Positions 8,412 through 15,690 of a DNA stretch of 64,000 nt are shown one piece after another; positions within the stretch are counted from its first letter, which is position 1, and every line of letters begins with the position of its first letter. The notes below the pieces were generated by a model. That model did no database searches. It was given only the letters and a program-made list of their open reading frames with translations, and was not told the origin of the DNA. This stretch comes from Georgfuchsia sp049276455 (lineage in GTDB: Bacteria; Pseudomonadota; Gammaproteobacteria; Burkholderiales; Rhodocyclaceae). The DNA is taken from NCBI GenBank assembly GCA_049276455.1, contig JBASWL010000227.1, forward strand, positions 1 to 64,000, read 5' to 3'. The translations under genes and the position numbers were made by a program.

Positions 8412-8618
8412 ATGAATCTGGAACAAATACTTCGGGCCAAACCCATTAATACCGCTTGCAACAAAGAGTTCGAAGAAAAACGGATTACCAAACAGGACAA
8501 GGATGGCTTGGATAAGGTGATCGATATGGAGTCAAAGCGAGGGTGGTTGGTTAAGGCACGGAGTCATGATTCGGAAGGGAATCATGGAGTGGTACTGTAT
8601 AAGAAGGTCAGCGTTTAA
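8412..8618 (+). CDS. Small hypothetical protein
   Basis: A 68-residue charged soluble protein (MNLEQILRAKPINTACNKEF... ending GVVLYKKVSV). It has an amphipathic N-terminal helix and a short beta-type C-terminus. AAGGTG lies about 10 bases upstream of ATG 8412. I do not recognise the family. It sits inside the tRNA-Lys-associated island, 90 bp before another small gene in the same direction, so it is probably cargo of that element. Confidence 0.5.
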   Translation: MNLEQILRAKPINTACNKEFEEKRITKQDKDGLDKVIDMESKRGWLVKARSHDSEGNHGVVLYKKVSV

Positions 8619-8708
8619 GTATAGCCAACATGTAACCAGCTTTCGTCAATCTGATCGGCTTACACAGATCCTTTGTCTAAACATCGCAATCATCAAAAGG
8701 TATTCAAA

Positions 8709-8972
8709 ATGCAAACCGATCCGATCCTCCAATTCCTGAAAAAGAATGGTCAGCAACTTGACCGCGACATCGCCTCTGGAACGGGCATGAAGCTTTCCGA
8801 GGTCCACCTCTCCTTGTCGAAGCTTTCCGAGCGGGGCGAAATATCATCATGCAGCGTCACCCGATTCAAAGACGGCAAACCAGTAGTGGGTAAGCTCTGT
8901 CGAATCGCAGGAACTATTCCACCAGCGGCACCAGGCAGGAAGCCTGGGGCAAAAGTAGTAACAAACGTATGA
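8709..8972 (+). CDS. Small winged-helix-like protein
   Basis: An 87-residue protein. Residues about 5-55 (DPILQFLKKNGQQLDRDIA, then MKLSEVHLSLSKLSERGEI) resemble an ArsR/MarR-like helix-turn-helix with a short wing. The tail is rich in Pro, Gly and Lys (PPAAPGRKPGAK), which is unusual for a full regulator. ATG 8709 has AAAGG about 9 bases upstream and is preferred over an in-frame start at 8673. Similar small orphan DNA-binding proteins occur in betaproteobacterial accessory regions; the target is unknown. Confidence 0.6.
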   Translation: MQTDPILQFLKKNGQQLDRDIASGTGMKLSEVHLSLSKLSERGEISSCSVTRFKDGKPVVGKLCRIAGTIPPAAPGRKPGAKVVTNV

Positions 8973-8992
8973 CATACTCTTCTGGCGTCTTA

Positions 8993-9214
8993 ATGACCCC
9001 AGCAGCCTGCAGTTACCATTGCATCAAGCATCATCCTGTTGAAGAGAAGCGCCAGTTGGTGACCAAGACTGGCAAGTGCTGACGTTGCTTCAAGAGCATC
9101 GAGGCCAGCAGGCAAAACCGCATGGCGCATGAACCCTTTGGCCGAGACGTGACAGTACTGAACAAGGCTGAAGCACAGGCCAAGCCAAGAACCCGCAAAG
9201 AAATTCAAGTTTGA
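8993..9214 (+). pseudogene. Small Cys-containing ORF broken by an in-frame TGA
   Basis: Reading from ATG 8993 gives 29 codons (MTPAACSYHCIKHHPVEEK... KTGKC), then TGA at 9080-9082, then 43 further in-frame codons (RCFKSIEASRQNRMAHEPFG...) to a TGA at 9212. The composition and charge continue smoothly across the stop, and the Cys-stop-Arg-Cys arrangement would be a CxRC pair if repaired by a single base change. I read this as a recently disrupted small gene of unknown function within the island. Confidence 0.45.
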
Positions 9215-9339
9215 CGGCTTGTCTATGTGCGCTATAGTACAGAGCTTGACGGCTCGTGAGTCTACGATGGGCAAATGCCTGATCGTAAGAGGCGTGGCCT
9301 TCATATCTAACCAAGCTCAAGTATTCTCATACTCAAATC

Positions 9340-9915
9340 ATGATGCTCCTCATCTCTAGCGCTGTTCGACGTCTGCTGGCTGCAGTCTTGGTCACCATGA
9401 TGACGGCTGGTGCCGCGTTTGCCAAAGATCCTGCAACGTTCGGCTCCTGGTATGACCGTTCTGTACGGCGGCTGGAAACTACATGGAAGGAAGGGCAGTA
9501 CGAACTTTACGTGCCGCTTCATTTCCATCATATGCGATATGCCTATACTCGGGAAAAAATAGATAGTTTCAATGAAACCCCTGGGGGGCTAGGTATCGGC
9601 AAAGGAGTTTATGATGAGGATGGCGATTGGCATGGCGTATATGTCATGGAGTTCCAGGATTCCCATTACAAACCCGAATGGTTTGTCGGATACGGCTACA
9701 AGACCTTCTGGCCAATTCGCGATCAACTGAAATTCGGCTTGGGTTACGCCGCCTTTGTGACTGCCCGTGAAGATATTGGCCACTACACGCCAGTCCCTTT
9801 GGTGTTGCCTATGGTAACTCTGGAGTACCAAAAATTTTCCCTTGATACTGTGTATGTCCCCGGTGGAATTGGCAATGGCAACGTCCTTATTATCTGGGGT
9901 AAGGTTCGCTTTTAA
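9340..9915 (+). CDS. pagP: PagP-family lipid A palmitoyltransferase
   Basis: A 191-residue outer-membrane eight-stranded barrel precursor with a signal peptide ending around AGAAFA. PagP transfers palmitate from phospholipid to lipid A, which changes resistance to antimicrobial peptides. Family landmarks are YELYVPLHFHHMRYAYTREK (the catalytic His lies in this stretch), YNE-like SFNETPGG, GIGKGVYDEDGDWHGVYVM, FQDSHYKPE with the Asp-Ser pair, YTPVPLVLPM and IGNGNVLIIWGKVRF. The His-Asp-Ser residues are thus all present. ATG 9340 or 9343 could be the start. It is the main cargo of the tRNA-Lys-associated island, which suggests acquisition by transfer. Confidence 0.88.
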   Translation: MMLLISSAVRRLLAAVLVTMMTAGAAFAKDPATFGSWYDRSVRRLETTWKEGQYELYVPLHFHHMRYAYTREKIDSFNETPGGLGIGKGVYDEDGDWHGVYVMEFQDSHYKPEWFVGYGYKTFWPIRDQLKFGLGYAAFVTAREDIGHYTPVPLVLPMVTLEYQKFSLDTVYVPGGIGNGNVLIIWGKVRF

Positions 9916-9925
9916 GCGAACACGA

Positions 9926-9961
9926 TAATCTGTAGGTCGACAGTTCGAATCTGTCACAATC
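9926..9961 (+). repeat. Decayed tRNA 3' fragment (att-like copy 1)
   Basis: These 36 bases match tRNA-Lys 8133-8168 at all but five positions (30-31 of 36). The T-loop TTCGAAT is intact. The T-stem differs at two positions that compensate each other (GACAG/CTGTC instead of GAGAG/CTCTC). The acceptor end is degraded and no CCA follows. It lies 11 bp after the pagP stop codon. Confidence 0.7.
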
Positions 9962-10146
9962 TGACGTAGCCGTAGTCCTTATCAAGGGGAAACTGCTTCT
10001 GAAATTTTCGGTTCGCCAGATGACCTGAAGTTTAGCTTGTGTCTCGCTGCAAGGTTCGGTGTTCGAAAGGTTGATCGCAAAATGCTATTAGGGAGAACTT
10101 GATAGCAGGATGCAGCAACTACTGGACATTAATTGATAGGGATGTC

Positions 10147-10231
10147 AGGAGTTAGAGTCTCCAATAACCCACCAGTCACTTTTGTTTTGTGGTTCTTGCA
10201 CTGGCATGGCCATCATGGTTGGACTTTTCCC
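10147..10231 (+). repeat. Decayed copy of tRNA-Lys 3' end and its terminator (att-like copy 2)
   Basis: AACCCACCA at 10166-10174 repeats the tRNA-Lys acceptor end (8165-8173) exactly. With the same 2001-bp offset, the preceding T-arm region (13 of 19 positions), the following T-rich tract and the terminator's descending arm (GGTTGG...CTTTTCC) also match, while the middle is scrambled. The gap-free offset over about 85 bp argues for a true duplication and not chance. Confidence 0.6.
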
Positions 10232-10293
10232 ATTTCGGGCCAATTTGCGGATCGGCATACTGATAGCCGGTGATCGGCAATGTTGGATAGCCC

Positions 10294-12519
10294 TCAGTGG
10301 CTAAAGTGAGGCGCGTTCAGGTTGCCGCTGAGACTGATATTGGAATGCTTGTTGCTGAACGTGTCGCTTGCGGTAAAACTACCGTGTAGGCGACCTGTGG
10401 CGTCAGCATCCGCGCTCCCTGTGGCGTTGAACGCGCGGGTTTTGACGCGCACCTGACGCAACTGCGTGTTGCCCCGACCATAGTTGAAACTGCCAGCCAA
10501 TTCGAAGAAATTGATCTTGCCGTTATCGCTGCCACTATGCAGAAGTTGTTCCAGATTGACACTGCTTAGTACGCCTTCGGTAACCGAGAACTTACCATCC
10601 ATGCTTGCGTTTTCGAACAGCCTCCTCGCATCCGGGGAGAGCATGGTGAAATTGGCGTTGCCATCGACATGTCCGGCATCCAGAAGCGTCGGCAATGCAT
10701 TGCTGCCGTTGAGCCCCTTGGCCGTTACCTTACCCCCCAAAGTCCACACTCCAGACCATTTCAATGTGGCGTTGCCAATCAGCGTACCCCCAAAAATTCC
10801 CCCCTCGAATTCGCTCATATTGATTGCGCCGGGGCCGATACTACCTTTGGCGGTAAAACCGTTGAATGCAAATTCAGAACCGAACGGGGTGGTGAATTTG
10901 TTTGCATTGACCTCAAATTGATGTTGCCCGTTACCTGGACGCAGTTCGACGAAAGCCGATTTATTGACATACTCCAGTGTCAGCTTCTGCCAAGTTCCGT
11001 TTGGAGAAATATCAGCTTTGGCATCGAACAGCGGAAGGTCAATTGTGTTCGAATCCAGTTTGACGCGGCGTGCATGCAGGCTAATGATGCGCATCGTTTT
11101 CGCATTCGGCGTGCCGAACAGTACCCAACCCAATGCTTCCGGCTTTATCGAGAGCGATTCGATATCAAGCGACTTATAGCGTTTAACCTCGCCGAACAAG
11201 CTACCTGGGTCGATAATTGCATTTATCCGTGCCGCTCTGATCTGAGAGTCGGCTCCAATGGTTACTCCGTCAAGCTGCCACTGGGGCGGAAACAGCAACA
11301 AATGAACTGCCTCGATTTTGACTGGCTGGCCGAACTGTTCGGTGGCACCCCTCTCAATGTCTGAGACCTTCGAGGGTAAGGAGAGCAAGTGCAGCGTCCC
11401 AATCGCTATCATCACCAGCAGCAGTAAACCCTGAATGATCCGTTTGCCCCAATTGACTGGGTGCATGCTGGTGGCCGCATGTGCGGCTACGCGTAATGGC
11501 AACGACCCGGATTCCAGATGTGTTTTTTCTTCAACTTTGTGCTGTACTTGCTCCAGTGCCGCCAACTTGGTTTTCGATACGGTTTCACGCCGTCTCCGCT
11601 CCTCGGTTTCGCGCTTTCTGCGTTCTTCCGCTTCGGCTAGCGCCTTCTCTTCTGCTTTGACTCTGTCCTTCTCTTCTATTTCAGCTTGGGCTTTATCTTC
11701 GGCTTCCCGTTTGAGACGCTCAACTTCTTGGCGGCGGAGGGTTTCTTCGGCTTCTAGTCTGGCCTTTTCCGCAGCATCGCGTTTCGCTTTCTCTTTCTTT
11801 TCACGCTGCGTGTGCTCCCACTCCTCCAGTTCGGCGTTCAGTTCGGCCATGCGTCGTGTCTGATCTTCAGCTTCAACTTTCCCGCGTTCTTCTTTGCGCT
11901 GCGCAGCGTCGTCAGCCGCGCTATCCAGAGCGCTCTGAGGCTCGGCCGAAAAGGTAAGATTGTCATGGAGACCATTGCCAGTCTTGCTGATTTCATAGAC
12001 GGCATATTCGCGCTTATGCTTGTCGGTACGTGTGCCGGCAAACCTGAAGAGTTTGGCGAAGTCGTCGGTCAGGTGCGACACGACTTCGTAGTAGGAGCGC
12101 GAAACCATTATCGAACCAGGCTTGGCAAAGTCCATCATGCGCTGGGCGACATTGATACCGTCACCGACGATATTGACTTTACCGTTGAGATCATTGATCA
12201 GCCGCACCGGACCAAGATTGATTCCAAAGCGCAGTTGCAGCTTGGGCGTGGCGTTTGTGGCATGACTAGCGGCAATGGCATCGCGCAAATGTAAGGCGAC
12301 GAACATCGAGTCTTCCGGATTGACCTGAAAACTGATGGCGGCACCATCGCCGGTATCGAGCATAATCCGGTGGCCAAGCGCCATGTTCTTGAGCGCGTCT
12401 GCCAGCAAGGAGTTCAAACGCTGTTTGAGGGCGAGTTGATGCGTCACCGACTGTTTTGAATATTCGACAATATCCAGAAACAGGATGCTCGCAACCAAGG
12501 TACGGTTCGACATGGCCAT
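10294..12519 (-). CDS. Cyclase-homology domain fused to coiled coil and AsmA-like domain
   Basis: A 741-residue membrane protein with four parts. Residues 1-180 are a class III nucleotide cyclase domain: ASILFLDIVEYS and LDTGDGAAISF supply the two metal-binding Asp, and GDGINVAQRM the transition-state Asn/Arg. The purine-specifying Lys and Asp positions of adenylate cyclases are Leu and Asn here, so substrate and activity are uncertain. Residues about 205-340 are a charged Ala/Glu/Lys/Arg coiled coil. Residues about 362-385 (IIQGLLLLVMIAIGTLHLL) are one membrane helix. The remaining 350 residues have the repetitive beta-rich character of AsmA-like proteins (GGIFGGTLIGNATLKW). Topology suggests a cytoplasmic cyclase domain and periplasmic AsmA-like part. 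It stands alone downstream of the tRNA-Lys island. Confidence 0.8.
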   Translation of the reverse strand: MAMSNRTLVASILFLDIVEYSKQSVTHQLALKQRLNSLLADALKNMALGHRIMLDTGDGAAISFQVNPEDSMFVALHLRDAIAASHATNATPKLQLRFGINLGPVRLINDLNGKVNIVGDGINVAQRMMDFAKPGSIMVSRSYYEVVSHLTDDFAKLFRFAGTRTDKHKREYAVYEISKTGNGLHDNLTFSAEPQSALDSAADDAAQRKEERGKVEAEDQTRRMAELNAELEEWEHTQREKKEKAKRDAAEKARLEAEETLRRQEVERLKREAEDKAQAEIEEKDRVKAEEKALAEAEERRKRETEERRRRETVSKTKLAALEQVQHKVEEKTHLESGSLPLRVAAHAATSMHPVNWGKRIIQGLLLLVMIAIGTLHLLSLPSKVSDIERGATEQFGQPVKIEAVHLLLFPPQWQLDGVTIGADSQIRAARINAIIDPGSLFGEVKRYKSLDIESLSIKPEALGWVLFGTPNAKTMRIISLHARRVKLDSNTIDLPLFDAKADISPNGTWQKLTLEYVNKSAFVELRPGNGQHQFEVNANKFTTPFGSEFAFNGFTAKGSIGPGAINMSEFEGGIFGGTLIGNATLKWSGVWTLGGKVTAKGLNGSNALPTLLDAGHVDGNANFTMLSPDARRLFENASMDGKFSVTEGVLSSVNLEQLLHSGSDNGKINFFELAGSFNYGRGNTQLRQVRVKTRAFNATGSADADATGRLHGSFTASDTFSNKHSNISLSGNLNAPHFSH

Positions 12520-12943
12520 AATGTTGCTAGCGGCGGACTCAGACGGATTGAATCAGATGGAACGTGATGCTATCACGCGCTCCGTGTGGCAACTTGGCGT
12601 AGAAAAGCAATGATTTCTCCGTAAATCGCTTATTCCCAAGCCCAATCTCCTCTCAGATGGATCTGACCCTGATTAATTCGGCGACTGATTCAGGAAGTGC
12701 GCAGGAGAAGTTATTTCCGCTTTGTGTTCACCAAAAGCAATGTGCCAATTTGTATCTTTTCGCCATGAATCAATCCGCTTGTTCATCGGGTGATCCAAGG
12801 GCAGCTTCTAACGCACGGACGCACTATGGTGTGTATTCTTTAAGCATATCAAGAGCCAATGGCATGGATCATCAGCTCCCGATCGATGGAATGATGGAAT
12901 AGATATGGATTGCTCCGCCTGCGGCTTGTAATGGCGCCGTCAG
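12520..12943. other. Gene-free interval
   Basis: No supportable gene is seen. A small perfect hairpin CGTGAT-GCT-ATCACG lies at 12563-12577, close upstream of the cyclase/AsmA gene. An 81-codon open frame at 12657-12902 lacks a ribosome-binding site and any protein-like pattern. The interval contains the promoter region for the minus-strand cyclase/AsmA gene, but I cannot place it. Confidence 0.4.
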
Positions 12944-13951
12944 CTAAATCAGTTTCGCCGCACGTAATTCGTTCTTGAGGTAGGCGTAATAGATCGGCGC
13001 CGCCACCAGCCCGGCCATGCCGAATGCCGCCTCCATTGCCAGCATGGCGATCAGCAGTTCCCACGCCTGCGCAGAAATGCGGCCGCCGACAATGCGCGCG
13101 TTGAGGAAGTATTCCAGTTTGTGGATGATCACCAGATATACCAGTGAAGCAATGGCGACGTTATGCGAATGAGCGAGGCTGACGATGACGATCAGGGTGT
13201 TCGAGATCAGGTTGCCGATCACCGGCAGCAGTCCGGCCAGAAAAGTAACTATTATCATGGTCTTGACCAGTGGCAACTCGACGCCAAACGTCGGCAGTAC
13301 GACCACGAGATAGATGCTGGTAAATGTCGTGTTCAGGGCCGAAATACGTAGCTGAGCGAAGACAATCTGGCGAAAGGAGTCCGCCAGACGGCGGGCGCGC
13401 TCTACCAGCGCCTCAGCGAGCGGACCCATCCGTTGCGGGTGCAGTTCGGTACGCAGGGCGAGAATCGCCCCCACTACGAGTCCGATCAGGATATGTGCCA
13501 GCGATCTTACGGCCTCTATCCCGGCCAGTTGCAGCTCGCCCAGGTGAGTGCGCAGCCAATCAACAATGGCACTTCTAATGTCATCAGCATTTCCTGGCAG
13601 GGATTGCACTGCCCAGGGAGGAAGTTCGGCGCGTGCTCGCTCGATGATGTCGGCCAGCTTGCCGCCCAGAGCAGCAAATCCGCCGCCATCGCCGCGGAAC
13701 ATGGCCGCCAGCAGGAGGCCCGCCGCGATCAGGGCGCCGATGATGACTACGCTGAGCAGCACCAGTGCTACCTGTTTGGCACGAGGGCCAGATGCTACAT
13801 GGACCAGTTTCGGCGCCAGCAGATGCACCAGTTCGTAGACCAGAAGACCGGAAATCAGTGCTGGCAGCAGATGAAGCTTTACCGCCAGAAACAGCACCAG
13901 TACGGTAATCAACCAGGAAGCAATGCGAATGCGGGAAGCGGAAGTCGTCAT
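12944..13951 (-). CDS. AI-2E family transporter
   Basis: A 335-residue membrane protein of the AI-2E/PerM family with about eight hydrophobic segments. The N-terminal ASWLITVLVLFLAVKLHLLP is followed by a long soluble middle part (about 120-200), then FLAGLLPVIGNLISNTLIV and a C-terminal ELLIAMLAMEAAFGMAGLVAAPIYYAYLK, whose GxxGxxxAxP-like pattern is typical of the family. Members include exporters of autoinducer-2 and Na+/H+ antiporters, so the substrate is open. It is not obviously in an operon. Confidence 0.85.
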   Translation of the reverse strand: MTTSASRIRIASWLITVLVLFLAVKLHLLPALISGLLVYELVHLLAPKLVHVASGPRAKQVALVLLSVVIIGALIAAGLLLAAMFRGDGGGFAALGGKLADIIERARAELPPWAVQSLPGNADDIRSAIVDWLRTHLGELQLAGIEAVRSLAHILIGLVVGAILALRTELHPQRMGPLAEALVERARRLADSFRQIVFAQLRISALNTTFTSIYLVVVLPTFGVELPLVKTMIIVTFLAGLLPVIGNLISNTLIVIVSLAHSHNVAIASLVYLVIIHKLEYFLNARIVGGRISAQAWELLIAMLAMEAAFGMAGLVAAPIYYAYLKNELRAAKLI

Positions 13952-14105
13952 GCTGTTATGAGTTCGGTGGACCGATGCCGGATTCTCGCCTGTGTGAGGG
14001 ATAAACTCAATGGGACGGGCGGTCTGACCGTCATTCCTGGTTGCGATCCAACTGGAGTAATGGGATCATGCCCGGATAAAAAATGGTTTTCCACTGCCAT
14101 GCAAG

Positions 14106-14525
14106 ATGGAACAGCACAACTGCTTTAGTCTGCACTTCGGGCTTGTTGTGTTTTTGTTGTTGGCGTTGTCTGTGCTGGGCGACATTGCCCATGCGGAACC
14201 ATCCGCCTCTGAAAAAGCGGGCTTTATCATCACTCCCGGAATGCGCGCGGCCAAGAACAAGGGGGTGAAGAGACTCCGGAAGCTTGTCTCGCTTTTGTAT
14301 CAGGATACCGAAGCGGCCGCCGCCGAATATCTGGCCGACCATGGCAATCCATATTCCGGTGGAAATATTCCCGTTTCGGGAGAGATTCCGGAGAGATTAG
14401 ACATTCACGGTGTTCCAGCCACGTTTGTGGTCAGCCCGGAGGGAAATATATTGCAGCGTTTCCAGGGAACATTGGGCAGCAATGGGCAGGAAGCTTTGAG
14501 TAAATTCTTTTCAGAAGGGAACTGA
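14106..14525 (+). CDS. CcmG/TlpA-like protein lacking the CxxC half
   Basis: A 139-residue predicted periplasmic protein. Residues 1-31 look like a signal peptide (FGLVVFLLLALSVLGDIAHA). From about residue 65 it matches the C-terminal half of DsbE/CcmG thioredoxins: YQDTEAAAAEYLADHGNPY, then LDIHGVPATFVVSPEGNI with the cis-Pro loop. The first half of the fold, including the WCxxC active site, is missing and replaced by a short basic segment. It cannot be a normal thiol-disulfide reductase. It may be a fragment of a deleted ccmG or a repurposed domain. No clear ribosome-binding site is visible. Confidence 0.6.
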   Translation: MEQHNCFSLHFGLVVFLLLALSVLGDIAHAEPSASEKAGFIITPGMRAAKNKGVKRLRKLVSLLYQDTEAAAAEYLADHGNPYSGGNIPVSGEIPERLDIHGVPATFVVSPEGNILQRFQGTLGSNGQEALSKFFSEGN

Positions 14526-14564
14526 TGCGGGCTCACATCAGCATGATCGACAGAATCAAAGCAG

Positions 14565-14583
14565 AGACGCAGCCCTTGCGTCT
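14565..14583 (+). terminator. Possible weak terminator
   Basis: AGACGCA (14565-14571) and TGCGTCT (14577-14583) form a 7-bp stem with a 5-nt loop between the convergent CcmG-like and CBS genes. Only a short T stretch follows, so efficiency is doubtful. Confidence 0.35.
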
Positions 14584-15024
14584 TTAACCCATGTCCCCTG
14601 AGATGTAGTGCATGAGCTGGTCGATGATGAATTCCTGCTCGGAAATGATGTCTTTAACCAAGTCACCGATGGAGATGAGGCCGATCAGCTTGCCATCATC
14701 CATGACTGGCAGGTGACGCAGGCGGTTATCGGTCATCAGCGCCATGCATTCCTGATTGGTCTGGCTCGGACGTACATACATGACCTTGGATACCATGATG
14801 TCGCGAACCAATGTTTCTTTCGACGACAAACCCCTGAGAACGATTCTCCGTGCATAGTCACGCTCGGTGAAGATGCCGACGATCTTCTCGTTCTCCAACA
14901 CCAGAAGCGCGCCGATGTTCTTCTCGGCCATCAGCTTGACAGCATCGAATACCGACGTCGATTGTGCAACCGTGTAGACAGCCTGGTCGGATTTTGACTT
15001 AAGAATTTGGGCGACGCTTTTCAT
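14584..15024 (-). CDS. CBS-domain pair protein
   Basis: A 146-residue protein that is essentially one Bateman module: CBS1 (about residues 8-66, with NIGALLVLENEKIVGIFTERDYARR) and CBS2 (about 74-130, with RLRHLPVMDDGKLIGLISIGDLVK). Such stand-alone modules bind adenine nucleotides and act as energy or ligand sensors. No catalytic domain is attached and no partner gene is adjacent. The C-terminal helix (EQEFIIDQLMHYISG) is common in this subfamily. Confidence 0.92.
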   Translation of the reverse strand: MKSVAQILKSKSDQAVYTVAQSTSVFDAVKLMAEKNIGALLVLENEKIVGIFTERDYARRIVLRGLSSKETLVRDIMVSKVMYVRPSQTNQECMALMTDNRLRHLPVMDDGKLIGLISIGDLVKDIISEQEFIIDQLMHYISGDMG

Positions 15025-15330
15025 GAGCGATTCTCCGTATGGAAGTGGTGCGCATTATATCAGGCGCGTAGGGCGTACAGAGCAATCAGCTTGGCCCCGC
15101 TAGCCAGAAATACCACGCGACAAGCCACATGTTAATACCGCTTTTACATGATCGCAATCGGCATAGGCTGGAATTTATGTTTGCAAATGTGCCGAATACG
15201 GCGCATAGTACGCCCCTGCGATTTTCAAGCAGTGCTGTTGCTGTCTGGTTCGGTACCTCATTCCCTCGGTATTCCTCCCTTCATCTTTCCGTGCGGTCTT
15301 GATCTTCGCTCCACCCCGGAGACAACGGCC
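15025..15330 (+). promoter_or_regulatory. Promoter and leader region of infA2-deaD
   Basis: This 306-bp interval is gene-free and separates the divergent CBS and infA2 genes, so both promoters should lie here. I cannot place a convincing -35/-10 pair by eye. If transcription of infA2 starts in its left half, the mRNA leader would be long, which is usual for cold-induced genes; that is inference from the infA2-deaD pairing only. Confidence 0.35.
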
Positions 15331-15591
15331 ATGGCCAAAGAAGAGTTACTTGAAATGAATGGCGTGGTGATGGAAGTGCTGCCAGACTCGCGCTTCCGCG
15401 TTACGCTGGAAAACGGCCACAATCTCGTTGCCTATAGTGCCGGCAAGATGCGTAAACACCATATCCGCATTCTCGCTGGTGACAAGGTATCACTCGAGCT
15501 TTCTCCCTACGATTTGAGCAAGGGACGCATAACTTTCCGCCATATCGAGGGACGTGGCCCTGCTGCTGCTCCACAGCGCCGGAGAATTTGA
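15331..15591 (+). CDS. infA: Translation initiation factor IF-1 (second-copy type)
   Basis: An 86-residue S1/OB-fold protein beginning MAKEELLEMNGVVMEVLPDS, with the IF-1 signature FRVTLENGHNLVAYSAGKMR and GDKVSLELSPYDLSKGRI. The C-terminus carries an extra basic tail (PAAAPQRRRI) absent from the 72-residue standard IF-1, and position 2-15 differs from the housekeeping copy usually found in the ribosomal protein operon. Betaproteobacteria commonly carry such a second infA, often next to a DEAD-box helicase as here. IF-1 occupies the ribosomal A site during initiation. ATG 15331 is chosen because it gives the family N-terminus; GGAG is 10 bases upstream. Confidence 0.93.
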   Translation: MAKEELLEMNGVVMEVLPDSRFRVTLENGHNLVAYSAGKMRKHHIRILAGDKVSLELSPYDLSKGRITFRHIEGRGPAAAPQRRRI

Positions 15592-15690
15592 TCGCTTTCT
15601 GAGCGACTGACTGCGGGCGACGCTGGTAAACTGCGCCTTCTCTGAGCCGTAATCTTGCGGGCGCCTGTAATTTTTACCTCGTTCTGTCTC

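Larger units (their letters stand above)
8174..10174. mobile_element. Eroded tRNA-Lys-associated island
   Basis: About 2.0 kb lies between the intact tRNA-Lys and a decayed copy of its 3' end and downstream flank (10147-10231, constant offset of 2001 bp). A second, partial tRNA copy is nested at 9926-9961. The interval holds small orphan ORFs, a broken ORF and a pagP homologue. No integrase is visible. The simplest reading is one or two successive insertions at the tRNA 3' end that have lost their mobility genes; the boundaries are inferred. Confidence 0.55.

Noticed and set aside
9080..9082. Selenocysteine codon in the small Cys-rich ORF
   Set aside because: C-stop-R-C looks tempting, but no SECIS-like hairpin is evident directly after it and no selenoprotein family fits; a point mutation is simpler.
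9926..9961. Functional second tRNA gene
   Set aside because: Only the anticodon-arm 3' side and T-arm are present; the 5' half is absent and the acceptor end is degraded.
12657..12902. 81-codon open frame in the gap after the cyclase/AsmA gene
   Set aside because: No Shine-Dalgarno, no family resemblance, and composition not protein-like.
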